Assembly (NCBI RefSeq): GCF_003308995.1
Contig: NZ_QFFJ01000001.1
Span: forward strand, 1,240,001 to 1,304,000
DNA length: 64,000 nt
Direction of reading: 5' to 3'
DNA from: Chitinophaga flava
Lineage (GTDB): Bacteria; Bacteroidota; Bacteroidia; Chitinophagales; Chitinophagaceae
In this document: positions 51,937 through 60,570 of the stretch, piece by piece
Numbering within the stretch: position 1 is the first letter of the stretch
How the letters are laid out: each line of letters begins with the position of its first letter
Position numbers and translations under genes: made by a program
The notes under the pieces: generated by a model
Seen by the model: the letters and a program-made list of their open reading frames with translations, nothing else
What the model was told of the DNA's origin: nothing
The model's database searches: none

Positions 51937-54507
51937 TCAAAAATTCAATGTATAGGAAAGATAGTAGGTTAGATTAAATAGCCTGCTGCCGGATAAAGTA
52001 ACATTACCATTGTCGTGTGTATTGAAGCTATCTGTTGAATACAATCCTTTAGTGCGATAGGCATTATATACACCGGTTGAAACCTTGTGATTCAGCTTCC
52101 CGGTGACAAACCGATAGTTCACATTACAATTAAGGCGCTGATAATTGGGACCACGTTTATCATAGTAGGAAGTACCTTCATACCTGAACGGTTCACTTTC
52201 TTCACCGGGCAGCGTACCTATCGGCCGCAGCATCCAGTCGCCTGAACTGAAGTACCACACCGCACCGATATCCCAGTGTTTATCGGGCCGGAAATTGGCC
52301 GCTATATTCAGATGATGGCGCCTATCGAAACGGAAGGGAAATTTCTCATCATCATTCACATCTTCAAACTGCCGCCAGCTCCAAGCCAGGGTATACGACA
52401 ACTGGAGCTGCCACTTCCGCCACCGTTTTCCGGCCAGCAATTCTGCTCCATAGCTCCATCCTTTTCCGGTAACAATATCCCGTTCCCAGGTGTCTTCATC
52501 GTAAAAGATATTTCCTTTCTCTGCAAAATTGGTGACGTTGTTAATTTTCCGGTAATAGATATCGGCAGATAACAGCTTGCCTTTATTATCATTGAAACTA
52601 TAACCGAGGTTGAACATATCACTTTCGGCTGGCCTTAGTATGGCGGTACTGGGTACCCATAACTCGCTGTTGATGCCGAGGAAGGGGCTTGATACCTGGT
52701 GCATGTATTGGGCCATCCTTGCGAAGGAAAAAGTCAGCTGCTGATTTTTCCCTATCCGGTAGCTGGCAAATAATCGTGGCTGCAATGAGTTGTAGTGGTA
52801 ATCTCTGAACCGGTAAGCACTGAAAAGCGCTCCCGGTCTTAACAACAGGCGGGAGCCCAGCCTGAATTCATTTTCGTAGTAGCAGGAAGCTTCTGTAAAT
52901 GGCAGCGGTTTCATGGGCTTGGACCGCTCTTCCATTTCTCCCAGCTCCGTTGAAATATTTGTTCCGAAAGGATGAATGACGGTGTGTAGTACCTTGCCGC
53001 CAAAACGGAACTGCAGATTGGGAGATGCATTCATCTCAAACTGTGTTCTGGCCTCATAGCGCTCTACTGATGCGTAATTGTTATACGCTTTTGTTTCCAG
53101 CACCTCCCCAGTTGAATCATCGGTGAGGATGAGTTTCATACCGGCCAGATTATGATAGTTACTTACATTCAGGGTGGTGTTCACAAAAGAACGGGCGCCG
53201 AGCACGTGGTTCCAGTTGAGCGTAGCGAGCCTGTTGCCCCATACCTGCAGATTCTGATAATCGTTCTGTTTCAGCTCCAGCCGGTCTTTACCCATATACC
53301 CGCTGAGCATTATTTTATTATTGCTATCCAGCAGATGCGTGATTTTGAAATGAATATCGTAGAACCGTAACCGGTAGTTACTGTCGAGTACATTCAACAA
53401 CGGGTCTGACCAGCTTTTTCTGACGGAAGCCACGATGGCGGTACGTCCCTTTATCAGCGGCCCGTCTACCGCCAGCGCACCTGCCAATAGCCCTGCATTT
53501 ACCTGTCCGCTCCAGGTATCCATACTGCCGTCTTTGGTATTAACTTCCGTTACGGAAGACAACGCACCATCAAATCTGCTGGGGAAATCATTCTTAAACT
53601 GCCGGATCGATTTCATCACTCCTTCACTGACGATGGACAACTCCCCCAGTAAGTGAGTAGGGTTGAATACCTGGTTCCCGTCGAGCAGAAAAGCATTCTG
53701 ATCCGGATCTCCGCCACGTACCATCAATTTACCGGTGGTTTCCTGCGACTCAACATTTCCAGGCAACAAGTATAATGACCTTACCGGATCACTCTCTCCC
53801 AGAAAATTATTATAGGCAGAAGAAAGATACTTTTCCGGGCTGGAGCCTCCGTCTTTCTGCAACATACAACCTGGTGTCACCTTCACTTCCGGCAACACTG
53901 CTGCACGCATGGTAAGATTACGTCTGATGGTACTGTTAACAGATACTGATGATACTACCGGAGGATAACCGGCATATATTACTTTGATGTGATGAAGACC
54001 ACCTTTCAGCCGCAGGCTGTAATACCCGAACCTGTTGGACTGGCATACACGCCCGGACTCCTGGTCCTTTATCATGGCATAAGGTATCGGCTCCAGACTA
54101 TTCTCTTCCGTAACATAACCAAACAACGTATACTCATTTTCCACACTATCAGCTGTCAGTATGGTCGTCGAAGGAATCAGGATCACCTTTCCGTTCCTTT
54201 CTGCTATCTTCACCTGTTTGCCTGCCAATAGTTCATTCAAAACTGCACCCAAAGATGTTTCCTCCTCCCGGAGCCTCATTTCTCCTCCCTGGTCAAGATA
54301 TCCGCCGGAATATTCGATAACAGTTCCACTATAGTTGCTGATTTTTTCAAGTAAAGAAGTAATTGTGCCGCGGGTTTTATGGCATGCAAATCTTCTGCCG
54401 AGCAACCCCGTCTGTGCATTGACGTTGATGTTGCCGGCAAGGATAATCAGTATCAGTAGTAGTTTCAGTCCTGTTTTAGGGTATCGTAGCGGGGCGGATA
54501 CCACCAT
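51937..54507 (-). CDS. TonB-dependent receptor with STN and CarboxypepD-like domains
   Basis: An 856-residue outer-membrane receptor. The signal (LKLLLILIILAGNINVNAQ) is followed by STN (about 40-112, TITSLLEKISNYSGTVIEYS), a CarboxypepD-like domain (about 125-205, YTLFGYVTEENSLEPIPYAM), plug (GKLMVRGGDPDQNAFLLDGN, VNTKDGSMD) and a barrel ending in Phe (YYLSYTLNF). It is shorter than SusC proteins and has no SusD partner, so it belongs to the FecA/CirA-like class rather than SusC. The FecR and sigma genes lie directly upstream, completing a third surface-signalling circuit. Confidence 0.9.
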   Translation of the reverse strand: MVVSAPLRYPKTGLKLLLILIILAGNINVNAQTGLLGRRFACHKTRGTITSLLEKISNYSGTVIEYSGGYLDQGGEMRLREEETSLGAVLNELLAGKQVKIAERNGKVILIPSTTILTADSVENEYTLFGYVTEENSLEPIPYAMIKDQESGRVCQSNRFGYYSLRLKGGLHHIKVIYAGYPPVVSSVSVNSTIRRNLTMRAAVLPEVKVTPGCMLQKDGGSSPEKYLSSAYNNFLGESDPVRSLYLLPGNVESQETTGKLMVRGGDPDQNAFLLDGNQVFNPTHLLGELSIVSEGVMKSIRQFKNDFPSRFDGALSSVTEVNTKDGSMDTWSGQVNAGLLAGALAVDGPLIKGRTAIVASVRKSWSDPLLNVLDSNYRLRFYDIHFKITHLLDSNNKIMLSGYMGKDRLELKQNDYQNLQVWGNRLATLNWNHVLGARSFVNTTLNVSNYHNLAGMKLILTDDSTGEVLETKAYNNYASVERYEARTQFEMNASPNLQFRFGGKVLHTVIHPFGTNISTELGEMEERSKPMKPLPFTEASCYYENEFRLGSRLLLRPGALFSAYRFRDYHYNSLQPRLFASYRIGKNQQLTFSFARMAQYMHQVSSPFLGINSELWVPSTAILRPAESDMFNLGYSFNDNKGKLLSADIYYRKINNVTNFAEKGNIFYDEDTWERDIVTGKGWSYGAELLAGKRWRKWQLQLSYTLAWSWRQFEDVNDDEKFPFRFDRRHHLNIAANFRPDKHWDIGAVWYFSSGDWMLRPIGTLPGEESEPFRYEGTSYYDKRGPNYQRLNCNVNYRFVTGKLNHKVSTGVYNAYRTKGLYSTDSFNTHDNGNVTLSGSRLFNLTYYLSYTLNF

Positions 54508-54551
54508 TTATCATTTACTTTAATTACTATTACAATCTATTTACAAAAGGA

Positions 54552-55571
54552 TCAATATATTGTTACACTATCTTCCTGATGACGGTATTGCAGCCCGGTG
54601 ATGACGGCAATTTCTTCCAGCACTTCTTTCAACGGTTGTTTACCGAAACTAGCCGTTAATGTTACTGATCCTGTTTTTAATGTATCATTCAGTTTGATAG
54701 TTTTACCGTAATAGGAGGAAAGCTCTTTCACCACTACTTTCAGGGGAGTATTGGTAAACCGGAGTATACCGGTTTGCCATGCCAGATAATTAGAGTCGCT
54801 TACATTCTTCTTTTCCAGCGTATGGCCGGTAATAGATATTTCCTCTTTTGCTGAAACAATACATTTGTTTTCCGGCTTGATTTTGTCTGTGAACATGATC
54901 TTTCCGGTTACTACCACTACACGGTCAGTATTGACGGAGTTGTTCACGACAAAGGAAGTGCCCAATACCTTTATCACAGCCCTTTCCGTCTGTATCCGGA
55001 ACGGGATTTTTTCATATGGAGCGACATCGAAGAAGGCGTCCCCGGAGAGCGTAAGCAGTCTGTCGCTATGACCAAAAGCAGCTGAATAAGTGATGGTAGC
55101 CCCCTTGCGGAGCAGCACCAGCGAACTGTCAGGCAGTCGGAAATACTTATTGGTGGCGTCGGCGGTAACTTTGGTCAATGTTACCTGCTGCCGGCCGGTT
55201 TGATGGAAGAACAACCAGGACCCAGCTGCTACAAGGATAATGGCTGCTGCTGCAGCGGCCCCTCTCCAATAGCGCCGAATTCTGACAACGCGGCCTCCGG
55301 CATTTTCATCAACCCTGGCTTCTTTCAGCTGCTGGTCCACACACTGCCAGGCTTTGGCTATATCAAAATGTGGCTGGCTTAATAGGTTGCCGCTTTCCTC
55401 CCATACCTTGTCATATTCGGCCAGCTCTTCATCTCCGACAGATTGTTGGCACTGCCAATCTTCCAATGCTTTCCTCTCTTCCGGTGAGATGTTTCCCCGG
55501 AGCCTGTTTACAATAATTGCTTTTATGTTATCAGGTATTACCATCATATTTTCTCCTCTCCTACTTAACAA
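54552..55571 (-). CDS. FecR-family anti-sigma factor
   Basis: A 339-residue membrane protein. The cytoplasmic N-terminus (to about 90) is followed by a helix (WRGAAAAAAIILVAAGSWLFF), the FecR domain (NKYFRLPDSSLVLLRKGATI, VIKVLGTSFVVNNSVN) and DUF4974 (SFGKQPLKEVLEEIAVITGL). It regulates the ECF sigma upstream in answer to the STN receptor downstream. Internal Met codons at residues 9 and 10 (MMVIPDN) are good alternative starts. Confidence 0.9.
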   Translation of the reverse strand: MLSRRGENMMVIPDNIKAIIVNRLRGNISPEERKALEDWQCQQSVGDEELAEYDKVWEESGNLLSQPHFDIAKAWQCVDQQLKEARVDENAGGRVVRIRRYWRGAAAAAAIILVAAGSWLFFHQTGRQQVTLTKVTADATNKYFRLPDSSLVLLRKGATITYSAAFGHSDRLLTLSGDAFFDVAPYEKIPFRIQTERAVIKVLGTSFVVNNSVNTDRVVVVTGKIMFTDKIKPENKCIVSAKEEISITGHTLEKKNVSDSNYLAWQTGILRFTNTPLKVVVKELSSYYGKTIKLNDTLKTGSVTLTASFGKQPLKEVLEEIAVITGLQYRHQEDSVTIY

Positions 55572-55602
55572 AACAAAATCCGCTTCTATCTTCCTATGTC
55601 AT

Positions 55603-56145
55603 TCATAAAAAAAATAATAGTCCCATACTCGTATTTCTAACAAAAGTCCTGAGCATTTTCAGCGCTTTCCATAGCTGATTGTTTACCGTTTTAACGGAAA
55701 TACCCAGACTATCCGCTACCTGCTGATTACTCAACTCCCCCATACGACTCAGGAGAAATACCTCTTTGCATTTAGGAGGAAGTTGTTCTATCCCCAGCCC
55801 CAATAAGGCCTGGTAATTCAGTGTTTCATCAACCGGAGGTGTAATATCGGCGGTATCATCATCTTCCAGATCTATTTCGGAAAGGCTGTATACTGTCATT
55901 CTTTGTTCCCTGCTAAGATGTGTAAGACAGTTATTACGTACAGCCGTGAAAAGATAAAATCTCAGGCTATCGGACTGTACCAGGTCCTTTCGTGTCTCCC
56001 ATATCCTGACAAACACTTCCTGTACAATATCTTCACATATGCTCCGTTCCTTCACGAAACTGTTAGCATACATGCAAAGCGGGTTATAAAATTTTTCGAA
56101 TCCAAGCCGAAACTGTTTATAGAGACCATCTTCACGCACAAGCAA
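55603..56145 (-). CDS. ECF-type RNA polymerase sigma factor
   Basis: A 180-residue sigma-70 family protein, with region 2 in RSICEDIVQEVFVRIWET and FYLFTAVRNNCLTHL and region 4 in IEQLPPKCKEVFLLSRMGEL and the helix-turn-helix LSNQQVADSLGISVKTVNNQL. It starts the third ECF/FecR/TonB-receptor circuit. The stop lies 31 nt before the fecR start. Its sequence is clearly different from the two other ECF proteins in the window, so they are not recent duplicates. Confidence 0.92.
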   Translation of the reverse strand: MLVREDGLYKQFRLGFEKFYNPLCMYANSFVKERSICEDIVQEVFVRIWETRKDLVQSDSLRFYLFTAVRNNCLTHLSREQRMTVYSLSEIDLEDDDTADITPPVDETLNYQALLGLGIEQLPPKCKEVFLLSRMGELSNQQVADSLGISVKTVNNQLWKALKMLRTFVRNTSMGLLFFL

Positions 56146-56393
56146 TAAATTTTTCAGAATATAATACAGTACCTCTGACGTGACTTATCGGGCTAACCTT
56201 GGCAGGTTCCCGGCGGTCTCCGTTTCTTGTACACTAAAAACGTCATTCAATAGGTATCCCCCTACTGTTTCTTCATTAATTTTTTAATATCTCTGGCAGC
56301 GCTCGTATCTGCCAGGCACAAAAGGCCTCCTGCTGTTGCGGGAGACCATGTGGTGCAAAAACCATATCGGGTTATTTTTATACAGATGTCACA

Positions 56394-56603
56394 CTAGTGC
56401 TTTTTGACCGGCTTGCGAACTGTATCTGCTTTAGGTCCGCTTTTCCCTGTGGAAACCACCGAATGCCTGCCATCTTTCCGGGTGGTATCAACGGCCTGTT
56501 TACGTTGTTCTTTTGACGGTGCATGCTGTGCCATAGCTCCGGATGCTGTAATCATTGTCACTGCTGTTGCCAGTACGGCTGCAAAAAATACCCTGTACTT
56601 CAT
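56394..56603 (-). CDS. Small secreted basic protein
   Basis: A 69-residue protein from ATG 56603: a Sec signal (YRVFFAAVLATAVTMITASG, cut near AMAQ) and a mature part of about 45 residues rich in Lys, Arg and Ser (EQRKQAVDTTRKDGRHSV, TVRKPVKKH). Nothing suggests a known fold. A longer frame from 56705 has no better signal and is not preferred. Between it and the sigma gene (56146-56393) no other feature is seen. Confidence 0.55.
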   Translation of the reverse strand: MKYRVFFAAVLATAVTMITASGAMAQHAPSKEQRKQAVDTTRKDGRHSVVSTGKSGPKADTVRKPVKKH

Positions 56604-56836
56604 AAAAACTTTTTTAGTCAAGTGAGTGAATATCCAGCGGAAATAACCGCCGTTGTATGACTGTAAAACATATGTTTGAAGCATCTTCCTATCTGTTTTT
56701 TGCATAGAGCTGTTAAACTTCTGTTAAAGGCCTGCGCAAATCTGTGGGGTTTTGTTTTGGTATCCGTAATTCAACGTTTCAGCCCCCATTATAGCAGCTT
56801 CAGTTTAAAAAGTCTCATTACCCATCATCCCGAAAG

Positions 56837-56844
56837 TAATTTTG
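56837..56844 (+). promoter_or_regulatory. Candidate -7 box of orphan kinase gene
   Basis: TAATTTTG, an exact TAnnTTTG match, 33 nt before the ATG at 56878. No clear -33 element. Confidence 0.35.
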
Positions 56845-56877
56845 CTAATTCTTAAATCCGAAACAATCAAGTTGTAA

Positions 56878-57999
56878 ATGGGGGGAAACAATCTGGTACT
56901 GGCAAGTCTCCAAAAACATAAGAAGGCAATACTGGTAGTAACACTGACTTTACTATCAAACCTGTTTTTTATCCTGTTAATACCCGATATCGGAAACTGG
57001 ATAAAGTATTATCCCAATCCCTTCTATACCATTCTGATTGAATTATCAATGCACCTTATAATCTGGTGGATAGTGGTTGAAATTGCGCTGTTTATCGACC
57101 GGTATTTTAATAGAAGAATGAAGTGGACAGCAACACTTGTCAAAAGGCTGTTTATTCAAACTATTGTTCAAATTGTAGTCATTCTCCTTTTTAACCTTTT
57201 GCTGATCCATATTTTCAAATATATGTCTGATCTGATCGGTTACCGGCCATACAGCGTTTATTACGAAAAAGAGTATAGCACTATTATCCGGCATATTATC
57301 GCAGATACAACGTTCTCCCTCATTATTATCGTCATGAATACAATGAACGATTTCATTATAACCTTTAAAAAAAATACGGGAGACGCAGCTGCACTCGGAA
57401 TAAGCGACGCTCAACATAAGCAGGCTGCTGCTGAAGCAGCGCTAAAAATACTGCAGTTACAAATTGATCCTCATTTTATATTGAACAGCATGAGTGCTTT
57501 GTCTGAGCTTATTTTAAAAGACCAGCAACTGGGGTATGAATATGTTGCAAGTTTTTCGAAAGTATACCGGTATTCGCTGATCAATTCCAGCAAAGACGTG
57601 ATCAAACTGGAAGAAGAGCTAAAATTTCTCCATGCTTATATATTTCTTATTACATATCGGGCAGGCTCGGGAATTTCCTTTGACATAGATATCAACAAAC
57701 AGCTGTTACCACAAAAAGTTCCACCCATGACTTTGCAGCTGCTGATTGAAAATGCTCAAAAACAGAACAAAATGCTAAAGACCCATCCGCTGATGATCAG
57801 GATTTATGGAAATAATAAAAATGAGCTGATTGTAGAGAATAACATCATTCCGTTGGAAAAAAACGTATGGTCCTCCCGCACCGGGCTAATCAACATCAAA
57901 AACCGGTACAAACTATTGTCTGATAGGGAGCCCAGAATCGAAATCGATGGAAAAACATTTAAGGTAATAGTACCATTATTAAATTTTGAAGAGAAATGA
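56878..57999 (+). CDS. Orphan LytS-type histidine kinase
   Basis: A 373-residue membrane protein. Four hydrophobic helices (residues about 15-160) precede the His_kinase domain with the phosphoacceptor H199 in LQLQIDPHFILNSMSALSEL. The ATP-binding part is divergent: the N box reads LLIENAQKQNKM (E291, N292 kept, usual KHG replaced), while the G box is normal-looking (GLINIKNRYKLL). No LytTR regulator gene lies beside it. The kinase could act on a distant regulator or be impaired. Confidence 0.85.
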   Translation: MGGNNLVLASLQKHKKAILVVTLTLLSNLFFILLIPDIGNWIKYYPNPFYTILIELSMHLIIWWIVVEIALFIDRYFNRRMKWTATLVKRLFIQTIVQIVVILLFNLLLIHIFKYMSDLIGYRPYSVYYEKEYSTIIRHIIADTTFSLIIIVMNTMNDFIITFKKNTGDAAALGISDAQHKQAAAEAALKILQLQIDPHFILNSMSALSELILKDQQLGYEYVASFSKVYRYSLINSSKDVIKLEEELKFLHAYIFLITYRAGSGISFDIDINKQLLPQKVPPMTLQLLIENAQKQNKMLKTHPLMIRIYGNNKNELIVENNIIPLEKNVWSSRTGLINIKNRYKLLSDREPRIEIDGKTFKVIVPLLNFEEK

Positions 58000-58050
58000 T
58001 ACTACCCATGAATCATTAAATGCGGAAGATCTTCAGCGGCTGATAAAAAA

Positions 58051-59499
58051 TTAAAACCCGGAAAACATCTCATACAAAAATGCCACTGCCTGCTCCAGCT
58101 CTTTTTCATTCATTGAAGCAAATCCAAAGCGAAAAGCATTATGTTCAATATCAACCCGGTAAATTTTCAGCTTAGGATGTGACACCAATCGAGTTACTGA
58201 AAATTCCGGATTTAATTTCACCCAAATTGCCATCCCACCTGACGGTAATGTATACGAGATATATTTGCCTAACTTATCTCTCAATAAAGCATCCAGAGAA
58301 TCCCGGCGTTGACGATAACATTTTTTCGCTTTTTTTACATGGCGTTTTAGTTCTCCGCTTTTGATCAGAGCAGCCAACGCATTTTGCATATAACCATCGC
58401 CTCCAACATCAATTATTTTTCTCAACGCAACACACTGCATAATAAAATTCTCCGGGGCCACCATAAAGCCTATACGTAGTGAGGGCTCCAGCATCTTGGA
58501 AAAAGAACCTATATAAATTACATTTCCATCATGTTCGCAGCTAGCCAAGGGCAAATAGGGAGATGCCGTATAATGATAATCATAGTCATAATCATCTTCA
58601 ATGATGGCAAATGAAAATTGGATGGAGAGTTTTAATAATTTCACCCTTCTTTCTGCGCTAAGTGTTACAGTCGTCGGATAATGATGGTGCGGAATTACAT
58701 ATACGGCAGTAACCTTTTTTTTCTTACAAACCGCTTCAATTTCGTCTACATCAATCCCATGTTCATCGATGCTTACTGCTATGAGTTGAGCGCCTGTTTC
58801 TTCAAATGCGCTACTGGCAGAAGGGTAATTGGGTTTACCAACCACAACATTGGAACCAGGCCCCAAAAGAAGCCGGGCAGCAACAAAAATCCCCATCTGT
58901 GCACCATGTGTTATCAAAAGATTGCTGGCAGCAATATTCAGCCCTCTTGTTTCAGAAAGATAATGGGCCAGCTCTTCCCTTAGTTTAACAGTCCCCTGTT
59001 CTGTACTGGTATTTGCATCTTTAATAGCATACTTGAAAGAAGTATAGGAGCGGTAGGTTCTCAACAAAGCATCGATTGGCGACAGCCTAACATCCGGGCA
59101 ACCATCATCAATTATTATCTCCGGCTTCGATGTGGTGTTTGTTTTCTCAACGCCATTGTCTACTGTCCTGAACCCAATACGAAAGTCGTGCTGGTATGGC
59201 AACGCGGAGGGTGCCGCACTCCACTTCTGAGGTTTAAGCACGGGAATTCGTTCAGCTACAGAAATATATTTCCTGGGGATAATCACGATCCAGTCCTGTG
59301 CGCTCAATTCATCATAGGCCGCCATCACTGTTTTACGATGGACACCAAGAGATTTCGCTAATTCGCGACTGCCAGGCAGATGAGCACCGGCCTTTAATGT
59401 GCCGTTCTGAATGGCCTTCGTAATCGAAAAAGCGATCTGCTTATAAACAGGGACTTTATTTTCTTTGTCAATTATGATAATATGTTCAAATGGCAACAT
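58051..59499 (-). CDS. MocR-type GntR regulator with aminotransferase domain
   Basis: A 482-residue fusion of a GntR winged helix (about 10-80, VPVYKQIAFSITKAIQNGTL, LAKSLGVHRKTVMAAYDEL) and a class I aminotransferase fold. The PLP lysine is K335 in GSFSKMLEPSLRIGF, and Asp residues in EDDYDYDYHY correspond to the cofactor-binding site. MocR proteins sense PLP or an amino compound and control nearby genes. It is divergent from a GNAT gene, with the inverted repeat 59502-59544 between them, which makes that gene a likely target. Confidence 0.92.
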   Translation of the reverse strand: MLPFEHIIIIDKENKVPVYKQIAFSITKAIQNGTLKAGAHLPGSRELAKSLGVHRKTVMAAYDELSAQDWIVIIPRKYISVAERIPVLKPQKWSAAPSALPYQHDFRIGFRTVDNGVEKTNTTSKPEIIIDDGCPDVRLSPIDALLRTYRSYTSFKYAIKDANTSTEQGTVKLREELAHYLSETRGLNIAASNLLITHGAQMGIFVAARLLLGPGSNVVVGKPNYPSASSAFEETGAQLIAVSIDEHGIDVDEIEAVCKKKKVTAVYVIPHHHYPTTVTLSAERRVKLLKLSIQFSFAIIEDDYDYDYHYTASPYLPLASCEHDGNVIYIGSFSKMLEPSLRIGFMVAPENFIMQCVALRKIIDVGGDGYMQNALAALIKSGELKRHVKKAKKCYRQRRDSLDALLRDKLGKYISYTLPSGGMAIWVKLNPEFSVTRLVSHPKLKIYRVDIEHNAFRFGFASMNEKELEQAVAFLYEMFSGF

Positions 59500-59501
59500 T
59501 C

Positions 59502-59544
59502 TGGACTACCTAACAATTAAAATCTGGATCATAAAGGTAGTCCA
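59502..59544. promoter_or_regulatory. Inverted repeat, likely MocR binding site
   Basis: TGGACTACCT (59502-59511) is repeated inverted as AGGTAGTCCA (59535-59544). The half-sites start 33 bp apart. The right half lies just upstream of the -7 box of the GNAT gene. Confidence 0.65.
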
Positions 59545-59553
59545 TCTCCGCGG

Positions 59554-59561
59554 TATTTTTG
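59554..59561 (+). promoter_or_regulatory. -7 box of GNAT gene
   Basis: TATTTTTG, an exact TAnnTTTG match, 29 nt before the GNAT start. No TTTG is found at -33; the MocR half-site occupies that area. Confidence 0.55.
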
Positions 59562-59590
59562 CGTAAACAAACCAAAAGTAATATTTACAC

Positions 59591-60037
59591 ATGGACTACA
59601 AGATTAAAAAAGCAAGCCTGGAAGACCTGGACGAGACAGCTGAGTTATTCAATCTCTACCGCGTATTTTATCGTCAGGAATCAGACGTAGAAAAAGGAAA
59701 AGCTTTCCTGAAAGAGCGGTTTTTAAACAGCGAATCGGATATCTTCCTGGCTATTGTAAATGGGAAGGCTGTTGGTTTTGTACAGCTCTACAAATTATTC
59801 CACTATACTAAATTACAAAAGCAATGGCTGCTGAGTGATTTGTTCGTTCATCCTGACTACAGAGGGACTGGACTATCTGTAGCACTAATTGACCGCAGCA
59901 AACAATGGTGTGAAGAAACAGGTGCTTGTGGTCTGATGCTGGAAACAGAAAAAACAAATACCATCGGTAACAAGCTGTATCCTCGTTGTGGATTTGAATA
60001 CGATGGGCTACATAACTATTATCATTGGTGGAAATAA
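59591..60037 (+). CDS. GNAT-family N-acetyltransferase
   Basis: A 148-residue single-domain acetyltransferase. The N-terminal KKASLEDLDETAELFNLYR, the central FVQLYKLFHYTKLQKQWLLS and the acetyl-CoA loop DLFVHPDYRGTGLSVALIDR are typical, followed by LMLETEKTNTIGNKLYPRCG. It probably acetylates a small amine. It is divergent from a MocR gene, whose PLP-binding domain hints at an amino-acid-like substrate. This is an inference from the pairing. Confidence 0.9.
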   Translation: MDYKIKKASLEDLDETAELFNLYRVFYRQESDVEKGKAFLKERFLNSESDIFLAIVNGKAVGFVQLYKLFHYTKLQKQWLLSDLFVHPDYRGTGLSVALIDRSKQWCEETGACGLMLETEKTNTIGNKLYPRCGFEYDGLHNYYHWWK

Positions 60038-60053
60038 AAGAGCGGTGCTATTC

Positions 60054-60086
60054 ATATCCAGTGTAACTTTTAGTTACGCTGGATAT
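60054..60086 (+). terminator. Hairpin after GNAT gene
   Basis: ATATCCAGTGTAAC (60054-60067) pairs with 60073-60086 (one G-T pair) around a 5-nt loop. No T-run follows. Confidence 0.5.
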
Positions 60087-60159
60087 AGCCTGTATAGTTA
60101 TCCTGGTGTAACAACTCATAAAATACCCTACCTTGGCAGTGTAACTATCATTAATCCCT

Positions 60160-60570
60160 ATGCACATGAAAAAGTTAATCATCGCAATTGGCCTCCTGCT
60201 TTGCGGCGGACTCGTAAAAGCACAAACTGTTAAATCCACCACTGGCACTACCCGGTTTACGGTAAGCAGTGATGGTGTCATTAAAGACAGGCTTTCCAAT
60301 ACGGTGGCTTATATTAAAAGCAATGGCACCATAGAGAATGCCAAGTACACAAACATCGGGTATATAAGAGATGAACAAATAGAAGATGCCAACTATTCTA
60401 CCATTGGTTATGTAAAAAAAGACGGCACCATACAAGATCGCAATTACAGTATAATAGGGTACATCAAAAAAGATGGCACCGTCCAGGACAGGAACCACAG
60501 CAACCTGGGATCTGCCACCGGTATCAAAAAAGAGTGGGCTGCATTAATTTTCTTCTTTTTCGATTTCTAA
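60160..60570 (+). CDS. Secreted beta-flower-type repeat protein
   Basis: A 136-residue protein with a Sec signal (MHMKKLIIAIGLLLCGGLVKAQ). The mature part is built of about five repeats of 15-16 residues, such as AYIKSNGTIENAKYTN, IGYIRDEQIEDANYST, IGYVKKDGTIQDRNYS and IGYIKKDGTVQDRNHS. This is the pattern of five-fold beta-flower proteins of Bacteroidota. The C-terminus is hydrophobic (WAALIFFFFDF). The function is unknown. Its stop overlaps that of the convergent MFS gene by 4 bp. ATG 60166 is an alternative start. Confidence 0.85.
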   Translation: MHMKKLIIAIGLLLCGGLVKAQTVKSTTGTTRFTVSSDGVIKDRLSNTVAYIKSNGTIENAKYTNIGYIRDEQIEDANYSTIGYVKKDGTIQDRNYSIIGYIKKDGTVQDRNHSNLGSATGIKKEWAALIFFFFDF

